From positions 172,778-236,777 of the forward strand of contig NZ_JAEHFX010000008.1 in the NCBI RefSeq assembly GCF_016623615.1: DNA of 64,000 nucleotides. Direction: 5' to 3'. Below, in pieces: positions 9,138-17,211 of this stretch. Source of the DNA: Adhaeribacter terrigena (GTDB lineage Bacteria > Bacteroidota > Bacteroidia > Cytophagales > Hymenobacteraceae). How positions within the stretch are numbered: position 1 is the first letter of the stretch; each line of letters starts with the position of its first letter. The notes under the pieces were generated by a model. The model was not told where the DNA came from, searched no databases, and saw only the letters and a program-made list of their open reading frames with translations. Position numbers and translations under genes: made by a program.

Positions 9138-10067
9138 TCAAGCTCGTAGTTCAGCCAGTTGCCGGAAGAGCTCTTTTTCTTTATCGGTGAGTTTTTCGGG
9201 CAAATGCAGTACCGTTTTTATGTAGAGGTCGCCGTGCTGGCCGGGGTGGTTATACACCGGAAACCCCTTGCCTTTTAAGCGCAGCATTTTGCCGTTCTGG
9301 GTTTCGGGCTGAATTTTAATTCTGATCTTGCCGCCGAGCGTATCCACTACTTCTTCGCCGCCCAAAGCTGCTTTATACACGCTAACCGGGGCATCCACAT
9401 AAAGATCGTTGCCTTTGCGGGTGTACTTCGGGTCTGGGGCAATGCGGAAGGTAATGTACAGATCGCCGTTTTCGGCACCGTTCATGCCCGGGCCGCCCTG
9501 GCCTTTCAGCCGGATGGTTTGCCCGTCGGCCACGCCTGGCTTGATGTTGATGCGCAGGTTTCTGCCGTTCACGGTCAGGGTTTTACTGCCGCCGCGGTAC
9601 GCTTCCTCCAAAGGCATCTGCAATTCGGCGGTGAAATCCTGGCCTTTAAAAGCCATGGAGCTCCGGCGGCCGCCGCGAGCTTGTCCGCCACCCATACCGC
9701 CAAAGATCGAGCTGAAGAAGTCGGAGAAATCGGTGCCTCCAAAATCACCTTCGAAATGCGTGTAACGGCCGCCGCCTGGTCCGCCCGCGCCTGCGTACTG
9801 GCTCCAGTCGAAACCTCCCGGACCGCCGCCGGCTTGTTCGTAACGCTTCCAGTCGGCGCCCAGCTGGTCGTATTTCTTGCGTTTTTCCTCGTCGCTTAAA
9901 ACCTCGTAGGCTTCCGAAACGGCTTTGAATTTTTCCTCCGCTTCCTTGTTATTCGGGTTTACATCCGGGTGGTATTTGCGCGCCAGCTTCTTATACGATT
10001 TCCTGATCTCGTCTTTCGTAGCGGTTTTAGAAACTTCCAGAATCTTGTAATAGTCTTTGTACTCCAC
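9138..10067 (-). CDS. cbpA: Curved DNA-binding protein-like DnaJ-family co-chaperone
   Basis: The 309-residue protein begins with a J-domain ([20 protein letters not shown]) carrying the HPD motif at residues 33-35, which stimulates DnaK ATPase. A Gly/Phe-rich linker (about 78-135) follows, then the two beta-sandwich substrate-binding domains ([16 protein letters not shown] onward). There is no cysteine-rich zinc domain, so it is a CbpA or class B type and not DnaJ itself. Its partner cbpM follows on the same strand. Two tandem A30 copies and a terminator lie upstream. Confidence 0.92.
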   Translation of the reverse strand: MEYKDYYKILEVSKTATKDEIRKSYKKLARKYHPDVNPNNKEAEEKFKAVSEAYEVLSDEEKRKKYDQLGADWKRYEQAGGGPGGFDWSQYAGAGGPGGGRYTHFEGDFGGTDFSDFFSSIFGGMGGGQARGGRRSSMAFKGQDFTAELQMPLEEAYRGGSKTLTVNGRNLRINIKPGVADGQTIRLKGQGGPGMNGAENGDLYITFRIAPDPKYTRKGNDLYVDAPVSVYKAALGGEEVVDTLGGKIRIKIQPETQNGKMLRLKGKGFPVYNHPGQHGDLYIKTVLHLPEKLTDKEKELFRQLAELRA

Positions 10068-10181
10068 AGGTCAGAAATTTTAAGACGTTCGGTATGGGGT
10101 TTTATACGAGGTTTAAGCGAATTGTTACCCCGGTCATCGCTTCTGTAATTCAGCGGGCGGAGTTAATCGGGAATGCGAAGA

Positions 10182-10211
10182 AAAACGATATGTTTTCAAG
10201 CTTAAAAAGTC
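10182..10211 (+). repeat. A30 element, first of a tandem pair
   Basis: Core AAAACGATATGTTTTC, six bases, arm AAAAAGTC. The next copy starts three bases later in the same orientation. Confidence 0.85.
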
Positions 10212-10214
10212 GTG

Positions 10215-10244
10215 AAAATAATATAGTTTTAAACTAAAAAAGTC
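10215..10244 (+). repeat. A30 element, second of a tandem pair, docked on a terminator
   Basis: Core AAAATAATATAGTTTT (diverged in the centre), six bases, arm AAAAAGTC, which is also the left stem of the terminator at 10236-10267. Confidence 0.75.
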
Positions 10245-10267
10245 AGGCATAAATACCTGACTTTTTT
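10236..10267 (-). terminator. Intrinsic terminator of the 10307-10699 gene
   Basis: AAAAAAGTCAGG pairs perfectly with CCTGACTTTTTT around an 8-base loop, downstream of the stop at 10307 on the minus strand. Confidence 0.88.
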
Positions 10268-10306
10268 GGTTGTCTTAAATCTTATGTCCTGATACTTGTA
10301 TCTAAT

Positions 10307-10699
10307 CTAAACTTTCTCCAGGTCTTCTTCGCCGAAAATGCCGGGTAGCTTCCGTTTTCGCATTACTAAAGCGTAATAAGCTTTGCCTTCGCGTTCGTTC
10401 CAGAGTACATCGTTTATTTCGGCGGGGTATTTCGGGAATTCGGGTTGGTTTACTACGCGCACCCAATCGCCGTAGCGGAAAGGCGGGCGGTCTGTTTCCA
10501 CGAAAAGCTCTGGCCTTACTTTGTACTGCCGGTCCTGGTAGCGCAATAAAAGCCAGCCATTGGCGGTTTCCAGCAGCTCAAACACTTTTCCGGCCGGCTC
10601 TATGTCTTCAAAATCACGGCGGTTGGCCGGGTGTATATAGGTATAACCGTGCTCCGGAAACCAGTTATAAAGTCCAAAACGAAGGGGCTGACGGCGCAT
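10307..10699 (-). CDS. Hypothetical cytoplasmic protein (130 aa)
   Basis: I do not recognise the family with certainty. The protein is compact, without signal peptide or membrane helix, rich in Trp, Tyr, Arg and Pro (FGLYNWFPEHGYTYIHPANR, RPPFRYGDWVRVVNQPEF), and looks like a small beta-rich domain similar to SH3-like barrels. The GDWVRV stretch is typical of such barrels. A good terminator follows the stop, which supports a real single-gene transcript. Confidence 0.7.
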   Translation of the reverse strand: MRRQPLRFGLYNWFPEHGYTYIHPANRRDFEDIEPAGKVFELLETANGWLLLRYQDRQYKVRPELFVETDRPPFRYGDWVRVVNQPEFPKYPAEINDVLWNEREGKAYYALVMRKRKLPGIFGEEDLEKV

Positions 10700-10944
10700 G
10701 TTTACAATTTGAAGATTTTGAAATTTGAATATTTTAAAATGATTTTCCGATACTGCTTTCTAAAAATTAAAGTTATCCCTGAAAACCAATTCCATGATAA
10801 AGGTATAAACGGATTTTGCCAATCGGAAACAGGAGCCAATTATTTTATCTTCAGAATTTCTTAAACCGGTGCATTTGCAAATCTTTAAATTTTCGAATCT
10901 TCAAATCGATAAAAAACCCCTTCGCCTTTCACCCGTAGAAACAG

Positions 10945-10974
10945 TACTTTTTTAGCCGCAAACCCTACCGTTTT
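10945..10974 (-). repeat. A30 element
   Basis: Read on the minus strand: core AAAACGGTAGGGTTTG, six bases, arm AAAAAGTA. It ends 44 bp before the gene at 11019. Confidence 0.85.
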
Positions 10975-11018
10975 TAAACCCAAAACCGCGGCATAGCTTC
11001 TTCATACAACCTAAAACT

Positions 11019-11216
11019 ATGGCTGAGATCAACATTGAACGCAAAAAAAAATCCGGCTGGGGCTGGCTGCTTTTGCTAATTCTGCTGGCTTTAATTGGCT
11101 GGGCGGTTTACAAATTCTTCTTCCAGGATACTACCCAATACGAACAGGACAGATCGCTGGAAAAAGCACCCGTAGGCATGCTCCTTACCCACGAAGGACC
11201 GATCTACCGCACCTGA
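11019..11216 (+). CDS. Small single-pass membrane protein (65 aa)
   Basis: A basic N-terminus (MAEINIERKKKSGWG) leads into one strong helix (WLLLLILLALIGWAVYKFFF), followed by a short polar tail. This suggests an N-in, C-out inner-membrane peptide. Function is unknown. It lies just upstream of the PRC-barrel gene, with one A30 copy on each side. Such small proteins often cluster with stress genes, but that is inference. Confidence 0.65.
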   Translation: MAEINIERKKKSGWGWLLLLILLALIGWAVYKFFFQDTTQYEQDRSLEKAPVGMLLTHEGPIYRT

Positions 11217-11269
11217 ACTTTTGCCTGAATTTTCCTTTAGCAGTTTAAAATGAAAGCAGTTTTAGTCAA

Positions 11270-11299
11270 AAAACGCTAGGGTTTCAGGCTGAAAAACTG
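11270..11299 (+). repeat. A30 element
   Basis: Core AAAACGCTAGGGTTTC, six bases, arm AAAAACTG. GCAGTTTT at 11256 mirrors the arm, so a larger hairpin can form. Confidence 0.85.
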
Positions 11300-11361
11300 C
11301 TTAAGAGGCATCAGAAAAAAATCGAATAATACGAATCCCGAACATACGAAAAATCGAAACC

Positions 11362-12000
11362 ATGACCACGCATTATACCGATAATACCAACTTCTCCGGC
11401 GACCCGGGCGCAACACTTTCGCCGCTCAAATCCCTGAAAAATTTTAAAGTAGCTAAAGATAACCTCGACGTGCGCGGCTGGGAAGTGTATGGCGCCGACG
11501 GCCGCAAACTAGGCGTCGTGGATGACCTGATCGTGGATGAAACGCTGATGAAAGTCCGTTACCTGGATGTGGATATCGACAGCAGCCTGATCCATGATAA
11601 TCCGGATCATCATTTGCTGGTGCCCATTGGGTCGGCGCGTTTGCAGGAAGACGGCGATAAAGTGTACGTAAACCACCTCGACCAGATGACTTTGCCGCGC
11701 TACCCGCTTTACGCCGGCGGCGCGGTGGTGCCGGAATACGAACGCCTGCTGCGCGAAACCATGATCAACCCGAACAGGCAGCCGGCACCGGTAACTGAGC
11801 AAAGCAACCTGCCCATTCCCGCCGATTTTTATAAACACGAATATTTCGACGAACGCAAATTCTACGACCGTTCGGCTCCAAATACCAACCCGGTACACCA
11901 GGATCTGGATACCATTGAGCGGTTGGTGCAAATGCGCGAGAAAGGCATTTTAACCGAAGAAGAGTTTCAGCATTTAAAGCGCCGCGCCATCAATATTTAA
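11362..12000 (+). CDS. PRC-barrel domain protein with C-terminal SHOCT motif
   Basis: The 212-residue protein carries a PRC-barrel (residues about 38-108: VRGWEVYGADGRKLGVVDDL, then VRYLDVDI and HHLLVPIGSARLQ). A proline-rich linker follows, and the end (LDTIERLVQMREKGILTEEE) is a SHOCT motif, a short helical oligomerisation unit. There is no signal peptide. PRC-barrel proteins of this type are often linked to stress responses in soil and plant bacteria; the role here is unknown. The gene follows the small membrane protein and ends with an A30 copy and then a terminator. Confidence 0.82.
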   Translation: MTTHYTDNTNFSGDPGATLSPLKSLKNFKVAKDNLDVRGWEVYGADGRKLGVVDDLIVDETLMKVRYLDVDIDSSLIHDNPDHHLLVPIGSARLQEDGDKVYVNHLDQMTLPRYPLYAGGAVVPEYERLLRETMINPNRQPAPVTEQSNLPIPADFYKHEYFDERKFYDRSAPNTNPVHQDLDTIERLVQMREKGILTEEEFQHLKRRAINI

Positions 12001-12006
12001 GGTTCC

Positions 12007-12036
12007 GGGTTTTTTAGTCTTAAACCCTACCGTTTT
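12007..12036 (-). repeat. A30 element just after a stop codon
   Basis: Read on the minus strand: core AAAACGGTAGGGTTTA, six bases, arm AAAAACCC. It starts six bases after the PRC-barrel stop. Confidence 0.85.
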
Positions 12037-12107
12037 CTCACTTCAAAATATTTTCGGAAGTTTTTCTGAATTGCTTTTTAAGAGGTCGTTTGAACCCGGA
12101 AGTTTAC

Positions 12108-12142
12108 AAAAGGTGCCAGGTATTTGTGCCTGGCACCTTTTT
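12108..12142 (+). terminator. Intrinsic terminator
   Basis: AAAAGGTGCCAGG pairs with CCTGGCACCTTTTT around a short loop. It ends the 11362-12000 transcript. Confidence 0.88.
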
Positions 12143-12333
12143 ATTTTTATATTCAAACCGATTCCGGCCCGGCTTGTTCTATGTTCCTGAAACCGGATCG
12201 CCGCGCGTTTAGGCTTAACTCCGCAGAATTATATTTTTGAGTTGAAATTAGAACCAGCTATGTTTTTAATATGTTGAAATACAGGTTTATTCGTGAATGC
12301 GAATATGTATTTTAAACTAATATAGGTAATTAG

Positions 12334-12341
12334 TATCTTTG
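12334..12341 (+). promoter_or_regulatory. Probable -7 promoter box of sucA
   Basis: TATCTTTG matches the Bacteroidota -7 consensus TAnnTTTG, 28 bp before the sucA ATG, in an AT-rich stretch. The -33 box is not obvious. Confidence 0.6.
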
Positions 12342-12369
12342 CCTGTAATCACTACTTATTCAATCCAGC

Positions 12370-15123
12370 ATGGACCAATATTCATATATCGCCAATGCGC
12401 ACGGAGCCTACATCGATGAGCTGTATAAAGCGTATCAGCAGGACCCGGAAGCCGTAGATTTCGGCTGGCGTAAATTCTTTGAAGGTTTCGAGTTTTCGCA
12501 AACTTATCCGGCCGAGAACGGTCAGGAAGCGGGTGTAGCAGCTAAGCCAGCGGCAGCGGCCGGCGCGCCGGGCATTTCCGACAAAGAAATTAAAGTTTTC
12601 CAGCTTATTCAGGCGTACCGTTCACGCGGCCATCTGCGCGCTAAAACCAACCCGGTTCGCGAGCGGAAAGACCGTCAGGCCATGCTCGAGCTGTCAGATT
12701 TCGGCCTTACAGATGCAGACTTAAATACCACTTTTCAGGCAGGTAATTTAATTGGCATCGGGGCGGCAACGCTAAAAGATATTGTTTCTTCGTTGCAGAA
12801 GATCTACGAACGCACTATCGGTTTCGAATATATGTATATCCGCGACCCGAAAGTGCTAAACTGGATCCAGGAAAAAATTGAAAAAGACTCCTTAAAATTT
12901 AACCCGGGCATCGAATACAAAAAACGCATTCTTTCCAAGCTGAACGAAGCCGTTGTATTCGAAAATTTCCTGCACACTAAATTCTTAGGCCAGAAACGCT
13001 TCTCTCTGGAAGGTGGCGAAACCACCATTCCGGCTTTGGATGCGATCATTCAGAAAGGTGCCGAACTGGGCGTTCAGGAAGTGGTAATCGGGATGGCGCA
13101 CCGCGGTCGTTTGAACGTGCTGGCCAACACCATGGGCAAAACCTACGAGCAGATCTTCTCCGAATTTGAAGGCACCGCCGTTCCGGATCTGACCATGGGC
13201 GATGGCGACGTGAAGTACCATATGGGCTTTTCGAGCGAAGTTGAAACCACTTCCGGCAATAAAGTTAATCTGAAACTGGCTCCGAACCCATCGCACTTAG
13301 AGGCGGTGAACCCGGTGGTGGAAGGTTTCGTTCGCGCGAAACTGGATACCATGTACGGCAAAGATTACAACAAGATCCTGCCGATCCTGATCCACGGCGA
13401 TGCTGCGGTTGCCGGCCAGGGAATTGGCTACGAAGTAACGCAGATGAGCCAGCTGGAAGGTTACAAAACCGGCGGTACGCTGCACTTTGTGATCAACAAC
13501 CAGGTTGGTTTCACCACCGATTTCGAAGATGCCCGCTCGTCTATTTATTCAACCGATTTAGCCAAAATCATCGACGCGCCGGTGCTGCACGTAAACGGCG
13601 ACGATCCGGAAGCGGTGGTTTTTGCCGTGCGTTTGGCCACCGAATACCGCCAGATGTTCCACGCCGATATTTTCGTGGACATGGTGTGCTACCGCCGCCA
13701 CGGCCACAACGAAGCCGATGAGCCGAAGTTCACGCAACCGGCCCTATACAACCTGATTTCCCGCCACAAGAACCCGCGCGAAGTTTACAACGAGATCCTG
13801 ATCAATCGCGGCGAGATCGATGCGAAACTAGCCCAGGAAATGGACAAGGAGTTCCGCGATATGCTTCAGGCTCGCCTGGATATGGTAAAGCAAAAACCGC
13901 TGCCGTACAACTACCAGAGCATGGAAAAAGAGTGGCAGGAACTGCGCCGCTCCAAACCCGAAGACTTCGAGAAATCGCCGGAAACGGGCGTTTCGCAGGA
14001 AGTGATCGATCAGGTTGGTAAAGCCTTAACGGTAGTTCCGGAAGGTTATAAACCGCTGAAGCAGATCGAGAAACTCTTGAAAGAGCGCCAGGATATGTTC
14101 TTCGGCAGCAAAACCCTGAACTGGGCAGCTGCGGAATTATTAGCCTACGGTTCTATTCTGCTGGAAAATAAAATTGTTCGCTTAAGCGGCCAGGATGTGC
14201 AGCGCGGAACGTTTTCGCACCGCCACGCCGTTTTCCACGATGCCAATTCCAGCGCCCCATATACCAGCCTGAACAACATCGCCGAAAAACAAGCGCAACT
14301 TCATATCTACAACTCCCTGCTTTCCGAGTACGGCGTTTTAGGTTTTGAATTCGGTTATGCCATGGCCAACCCGAACGCCCTGGTTATCTGGGAAGCCCAG
14401 TTCGGTGATTTCGCCAACGGCGCGCAGGTTATGATCGACCAGTTCATTACTTCTACCGAATCGAAGTGGCAGCGCATGAACGGGGTGGTAATGCTGTTGC
14501 CGCACGGCTACGAAGGCCAAGGGCCGGAACACTCCAATGCCCGCCCGGAACGCTTCCTGCAACTTGCTGCCGAATACAATATTTTCGTAACGAACATCAC
14601 CACGCCGGCTAACTTCTTCCATATGCTGCGTCGCCAGCTGGCCTTGCCTTTCCGCAAGCCATGCGTAAACATGTCGCCGAAATCGTTGCTGCGTCATCCG
14701 CTGGTTTCTTCTAAAATTGAAGAGTTTACCAAAGGCAGTTTCCGCGAAGTGATCGGCGATGAATACGCTACTGCAAAATCGGTGAAAACGGTATTGCTTT
14801 GCACCGGAAAAGTGTACTTCGATTTATTGGAAGAGCAACAGAAAACCAAGCGCAAAGACGTAGCCATCATCCGCATGGAGCAGCTTCACCCGTTCCCGAA
14901 AACGCAACTGGCCGCTGAACTCAGCAAGTATAAAAACGCAAAAGTTTATTGGGTACAGGAAGAACCGCAAAACATGGGCGCCTGGATGTACATCCTCAAC
15001 GCCATGCGCAGCGAAGTAGTAGATGGAATCTCGCGTAAGGCAAGTTCTTCTCCGGCAACCGGCTACAATAAAGTGCACCAGAAAGAGCAACGCGAAATTG
15101 TAGAACGCGCCTTTACGCTTTAA
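12370..15123 (+). CDS. sucA: 2-oxoglutarate dehydrogenase E1 component
   Basis: This thiamine-diphosphate enzyme decarboxylates 2-oxoglutarate and transfers succinyl to the lipoyl group of SucB in the TCA cycle. At 917 residues it has the family length. Visible motifs are the N-terminal E2-binding segment (YIDELYKAYQQDPEAVDFGW), GMAHRGRLNVLANTMGK, the cofactor region HGDAAVAGQG (near residue 343) with INNQVGFTT, and the C-terminal EAQFGDFANGAQVMIDQF and VLLCTGKVYFDL. It heads sucA-sucB-lpd, though the gaps of 262 and 200 bp hold repeats or a terminator, so several transcripts are likely. A full A30 copy lies in frame at 14785-14814. Confidence 0.97.
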   Translation: MDQYSYIANAHGAYIDELYKAYQQDPEAVDFGWRKFFEGFEFSQTYPAENGQEAGVAAKPAAAAGAPGISDKEIKVFQLIQAYRSRGHLRAKTNPVRERKDRQAMLELSDFGLTDADLNTTFQAGNLIGIGAATLKDIVSSLQKIYERTIGFEYMYIRDPKVLNWIQEKIEKDSLKFNPGIEYKKRILSKLNEAVVFENFLHTKFLGQKRFSLEGGETTIPALDAIIQKGAELGVQEVVIGMAHRGRLNVLANTMGKTYEQIFSEFEGTAVPDLTMGDGDVKYHMGFSSEVETTSGNKVNLKLAPNPSHLEAVNPVVEGFVRAKLDTMYGKDYNKILPILIHGDAAVAGQGIGYEVTQMSQLEGYKTGGTLHFVINNQVGFTTDFEDARSSIYSTDLAKIIDAPVLHVNGDDPEAVVFAVRLATEYRQMFHADIFVDMVCYRRHGHNEADEPKFTQPALYNLISRHKNPREVYNEILINRGEIDAKLAQEMDKEFRDMLQARLDMVKQKPLPYNYQSMEKEWQELRRSKPEDFEKSPETGVSQEVIDQVGKALTVVPEGYKPLKQIEKLLKERQDMFFGSKTLNWAAAELLAYGSILLENKIVRLSGQDVQRGTFSHRHAVFHDANSSAPYTSLNNIAEKQAQLHIYNSLLSEYGVLGFEFGYAMANPNALVIWEAQFGDFANGAQVMIDQFITSTESKWQRMNGVVMLLPHGYEGQGPEHSNARPERFLQLAAEYNIFVTNITTPANFFHMLRRQLALPFRKPCVNMSPKSLLRHPLVSSKIEEFTKGSFREVIGDEYATAKSVKTVLLCTGKVYFDLLEEQQKTKRKDVAIIRMEQLHPFPKTQLAAELSKYKNAKVYWVQEEPQNMGAWMYILNAMRSEVVDGISRKASSSPATGYNKVHQKEQREIVERAFTL
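14785..14814 (+). repeat. A30 element inside the sucA coding region
   Basis: Core AAAACGGTATTGCTTT, six bases, arm GAAAAGTG with exact spacing. It encodes KTVLLCTGKV, a conserved part of SucA, so chance plus codon choice is possible. Confidence 0.5.
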
Positions 15124-15140
15124 TTAGCTGCCTATGGTTT

Positions 15141-15271
15141 AAGTTTGAGCGTAACGGTAACTTGGACCTTTAAATAAAAGCAAGTTTGTAACTTGCGGAA
15201 AACCACAAACACGGAAGTTGCAAACTTCCGGAGAATGAAAATCACAAGTTACCGCTGCGCTCAAACTTGCG
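15141..15271. repeat. Long inverted-repeat element, copy 2
   Basis: The outer arms are 15141-15164 (AAGTTTGAGCG, GGTAACTTG) and 15243-15271 (CAAGTTACCGCTGCGC, TCAAACTTGCG), reverse complements of each other. Inside are two smaller palindromes, 15180-15196 (GCAAGTT, AACTTGC) and 15214-15230 (GGAAGTT, AACTTCC). No reading frame is present. The ends match the element at 5062-5209. Confidence 0.75.
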
Positions 15272-15298
15272 ACATAAAAAACAGAAAAATACCTTTGG

Positions 15299-15328
15299 AA
15301 AACGCTATGGTTTTTACCTCAAAAAGTG
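15299..15328 (+). repeat. A30 element, overlapping an opposite copy
   Basis: Core AAAACGCTATGGTTTT, six bases, arm AAAAAGTG. It overlaps the copy at 15308-15337 to make one 39-bp palindrome. Confidence 0.88.
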
Positions 15329-15337
15329 TAGCGTTTT
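15308..15337 (-). repeat. A30 element, opposite partner of 15299
   Basis: Read on the minus strand: core AAAACGCTACACTTTT, six bases, arm AAAAACCA. The whole 15299-15337 unit is symmetrical. Confidence 0.82.
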
Positions 15338-15385
15338 CGGAAGGCTTTCAGCAAAAAGAAACGAATTAATTCTAAAGCAAAATAT

Positions 15386-17011
15386 ATGTCATTAGAAGTA
15401 AAAGTACCGGTTGTCGGCGAATCCATTACCGAAGTAACCATAGCCAAGTGGCTAAAAAAAGACGGCGACCAGGTTGCCATGGACGAGATCATCTGCGAAC
15501 TTGAATCGGACAAAGCGACTTTTGAGCTGCCAGCCGAAGCCGCCGGTATTTTAAGAATTGTAGCGCAGGAAGGCGATACGGTAGAAATTGGCGGAATCCT
15601 TTGTCGCATTGAAGGCGAAGGCGCAACTGCTGCTGCTCCAAGCCAGGCTCCAACTGAAACGAAAACGATTTCCGATCCGCAAAGCACGCCGGTAGCGGAA
15701 GCAACGCCATCTACGGGTGCGCAAAACCAGCCACAAACTCCCGCTTCGGCTCCAGCAACTGGCGGTGGCGTGAAAGAAATAAAAATCCCAGCCGTGGGCG
15801 AATCGATCACCGAAGTTACCATTTCCAAATGGCTGAAAAACGACGGCGACCAGGTAGCCATGGACGAGGTTCTTTGCGAACTGGAATCAGATAAAGCAAC
15901 TTTCGAACTTCCAGCTGAAGCCGCCGGTATTTTAAGAATTGTAGCGCCGGAAGGTTCTACGATCGAGATTGGTGCAGTTATCTGCAAAATTGAAACTTCG
16001 GGTGCTCAGGCGGGCGTAACGGCTGCCCCAAGTGCTCCGGCATCTCCGGCGCAAACCCAGCCAATGGCGGCGGCTACTTCCGGTGCGGCAACGTACGCTT
16101 CCGGAACGCCTTCCCCGGCAGCCGGAAAAATTCTATCGGAAAAAGGCATTAACGCTGCTGACGTTCAAGGCTCCGGCCGAGACGGTAGAATTACCAAAGA
16201 AGATGCCATGGGCGCGCAAGCCAAACCAGCGCAAGCTGCTCCGGCCGCTGCTGCGAAACCTGCTGCTGCAACATCGGCTCCGGCTGCTGCGCCAGCTGCC
16301 CAGGCAGGAGCGCGTAACCAGCGCCGCGAAAAAATGACCAGCCTGCGGAAAACCGTAGCGCGTCGTTTGGTACAGGTGAAAAGTGAAACGGCCATGCTTA
16401 CTACTTTCAACGAGGTAGATATGAAGCCGATCATGGACATCCGCAACAAGTTCAAAGACAAGTTCAAGGAAAAACACGAAGTTGGTTTAGGCTTCATGTC
16501 GTTCTTCACCAAAGCTTGTACCGTTGCCTTACAGGAATGGCCGGCTGTAAACGCGATGATCGATAACGGCGAGATCGTTTATAACGATTATGCCGATATT
16601 TCCATTGCCGTTTCTTCGCCAAAAGGCCTGGTAGTTCCGGTTATCCGCAACGCCGAAAGCTTAAGTCTGGACGGTATCGAAAAAGAGGTGGTGCGCCTTG
16701 CCAAAAAAGCCCGCGATGGTAAATTAAGCATCGAAGAAATGACCGGCGGTACTTTCACCATCACCAACGGCGGTATCTTCGGTTCCATGATGTCTACACC
16801 GATCATCAACGCGCCACAATCAGCTATTCTGGGTATGCACAACATCATCCAACGCCCGGTTGCCATCGACGGCCAGGTTGAAATTCGCCCAATGATGTAC
16901 CTGGCGCTTTCTTACGACCACCGCATTATCGATGGCCGTGAGTCGGTAAGCTTCCTGGTACGCGTGAAAGAATTGCTGGAAGATCCAATGCGTTTATTAT
17001 TAGGCGTGTAA
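15386..17011 (+). CDS. sucB: Dihydrolipoyllysine succinyltransferase E2 component, with two lipoyl domains
   Basis: This is the E2 core of the 2-oxoglutarate dehydrogenase complex. The 541-residue chain has two lipoyl domains (about 1-76 and 128-204) with lipoyl lysines at about 43 and 170 in ESDKATFEL, each followed by an Ala/Pro-rich linker. Next come an E3-binding domain ([20 protein letters not shown], about 250-285) and the catalytic acyltransferase domain, with His512 in [11 protein letters not shown]. Proteobacterial SucB usually has one lipoyl domain. The two here are nearly identical, including a stretch of identical bases, which points to recent or homogenised duplication. A terminator follows. 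Confidence 0.95.
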   Translation: MSLEVKVPVVGESITEVTIAKWLKKDGDQVAMDEIICELESDKATFELPAEAAGILRIVAQEGDTVEIGGILCRIEGEGATAAAPSQAPTETKTISDPQSTPVAEATPSTGAQNQPQTPASAPATGGGVKEIKIPAVGESITEVTISKWLKNDGDQVAMDEVLCELESDKATFELPAEAAGILRIVAPEGSTIEIGAVICKIETSGAQAGVTAAPSAPASPAQTQPMAAATSGAATYASGTPSPAAGKILSEKGINAADVQGSGRDGRITKEDAMGAQAKPAQAAPAAAAKPAAATSAPAAAPAAQAGARNQRREKMTSLRKTVARRLVQVKSETAMLTTFNEVDMKPIMDIRNKFKDKFKEKHEVGLGFMSFFTKACTVALQEWPAVNAMIDNGEIVYNDYADISIAVSSPKGLVVPVIRNAESLSLDGIEKEVVRLAKKARDGKLSIEEMTGGTFTITNGGIFGSMMSTPIINAPQSAILGMHNIIQRPVAIDGQVEIRPMMYLALSYDHRIIDGRESVSFLVRVKELLEDPMRLLLGV

Positions 17012-17028
17012 GTTAGAAATGTTTAGAA

Positions 17029-17070
17029 AGAGGAGGGAAGAAGGTTCGCTGAATTTCCTCCTCTTATTTT
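17029..17070 (+). terminator. Intrinsic terminator after sucB
   Basis: AGAGGAGGGAA pairs with TTCCTCCTCT, followed by TATTTTT. Confidence 0.75.
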
Positions 17071-17084
17071 TACAGATACTGTCC

Positions 17085-17166
17085 CCTTGAGGGGACCACA
17101 GGGGTGTTTACTCTTGCAGATTTAGCACGCGGAAACATCCCCCTTGCCCCCTTCAAAGGGGGAGTT
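17085..17166. repeat. GC-rich palindromic repeats between sucB and lpd
   Basis: CCCCTTGAGGGGACCACAGG and, 30 bases on, CCCCCTTGCCCCCTTCAAAG with GGGGGAG form hairpins. They are diverged members of the CCCCTCC-type repeat family. Confidence 0.6.
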
Positions 17167-17211
17167 ATCAGATAAATATTTAAAAAGAGTAATCTTTTAA
17201 AAAGTAAAAAA

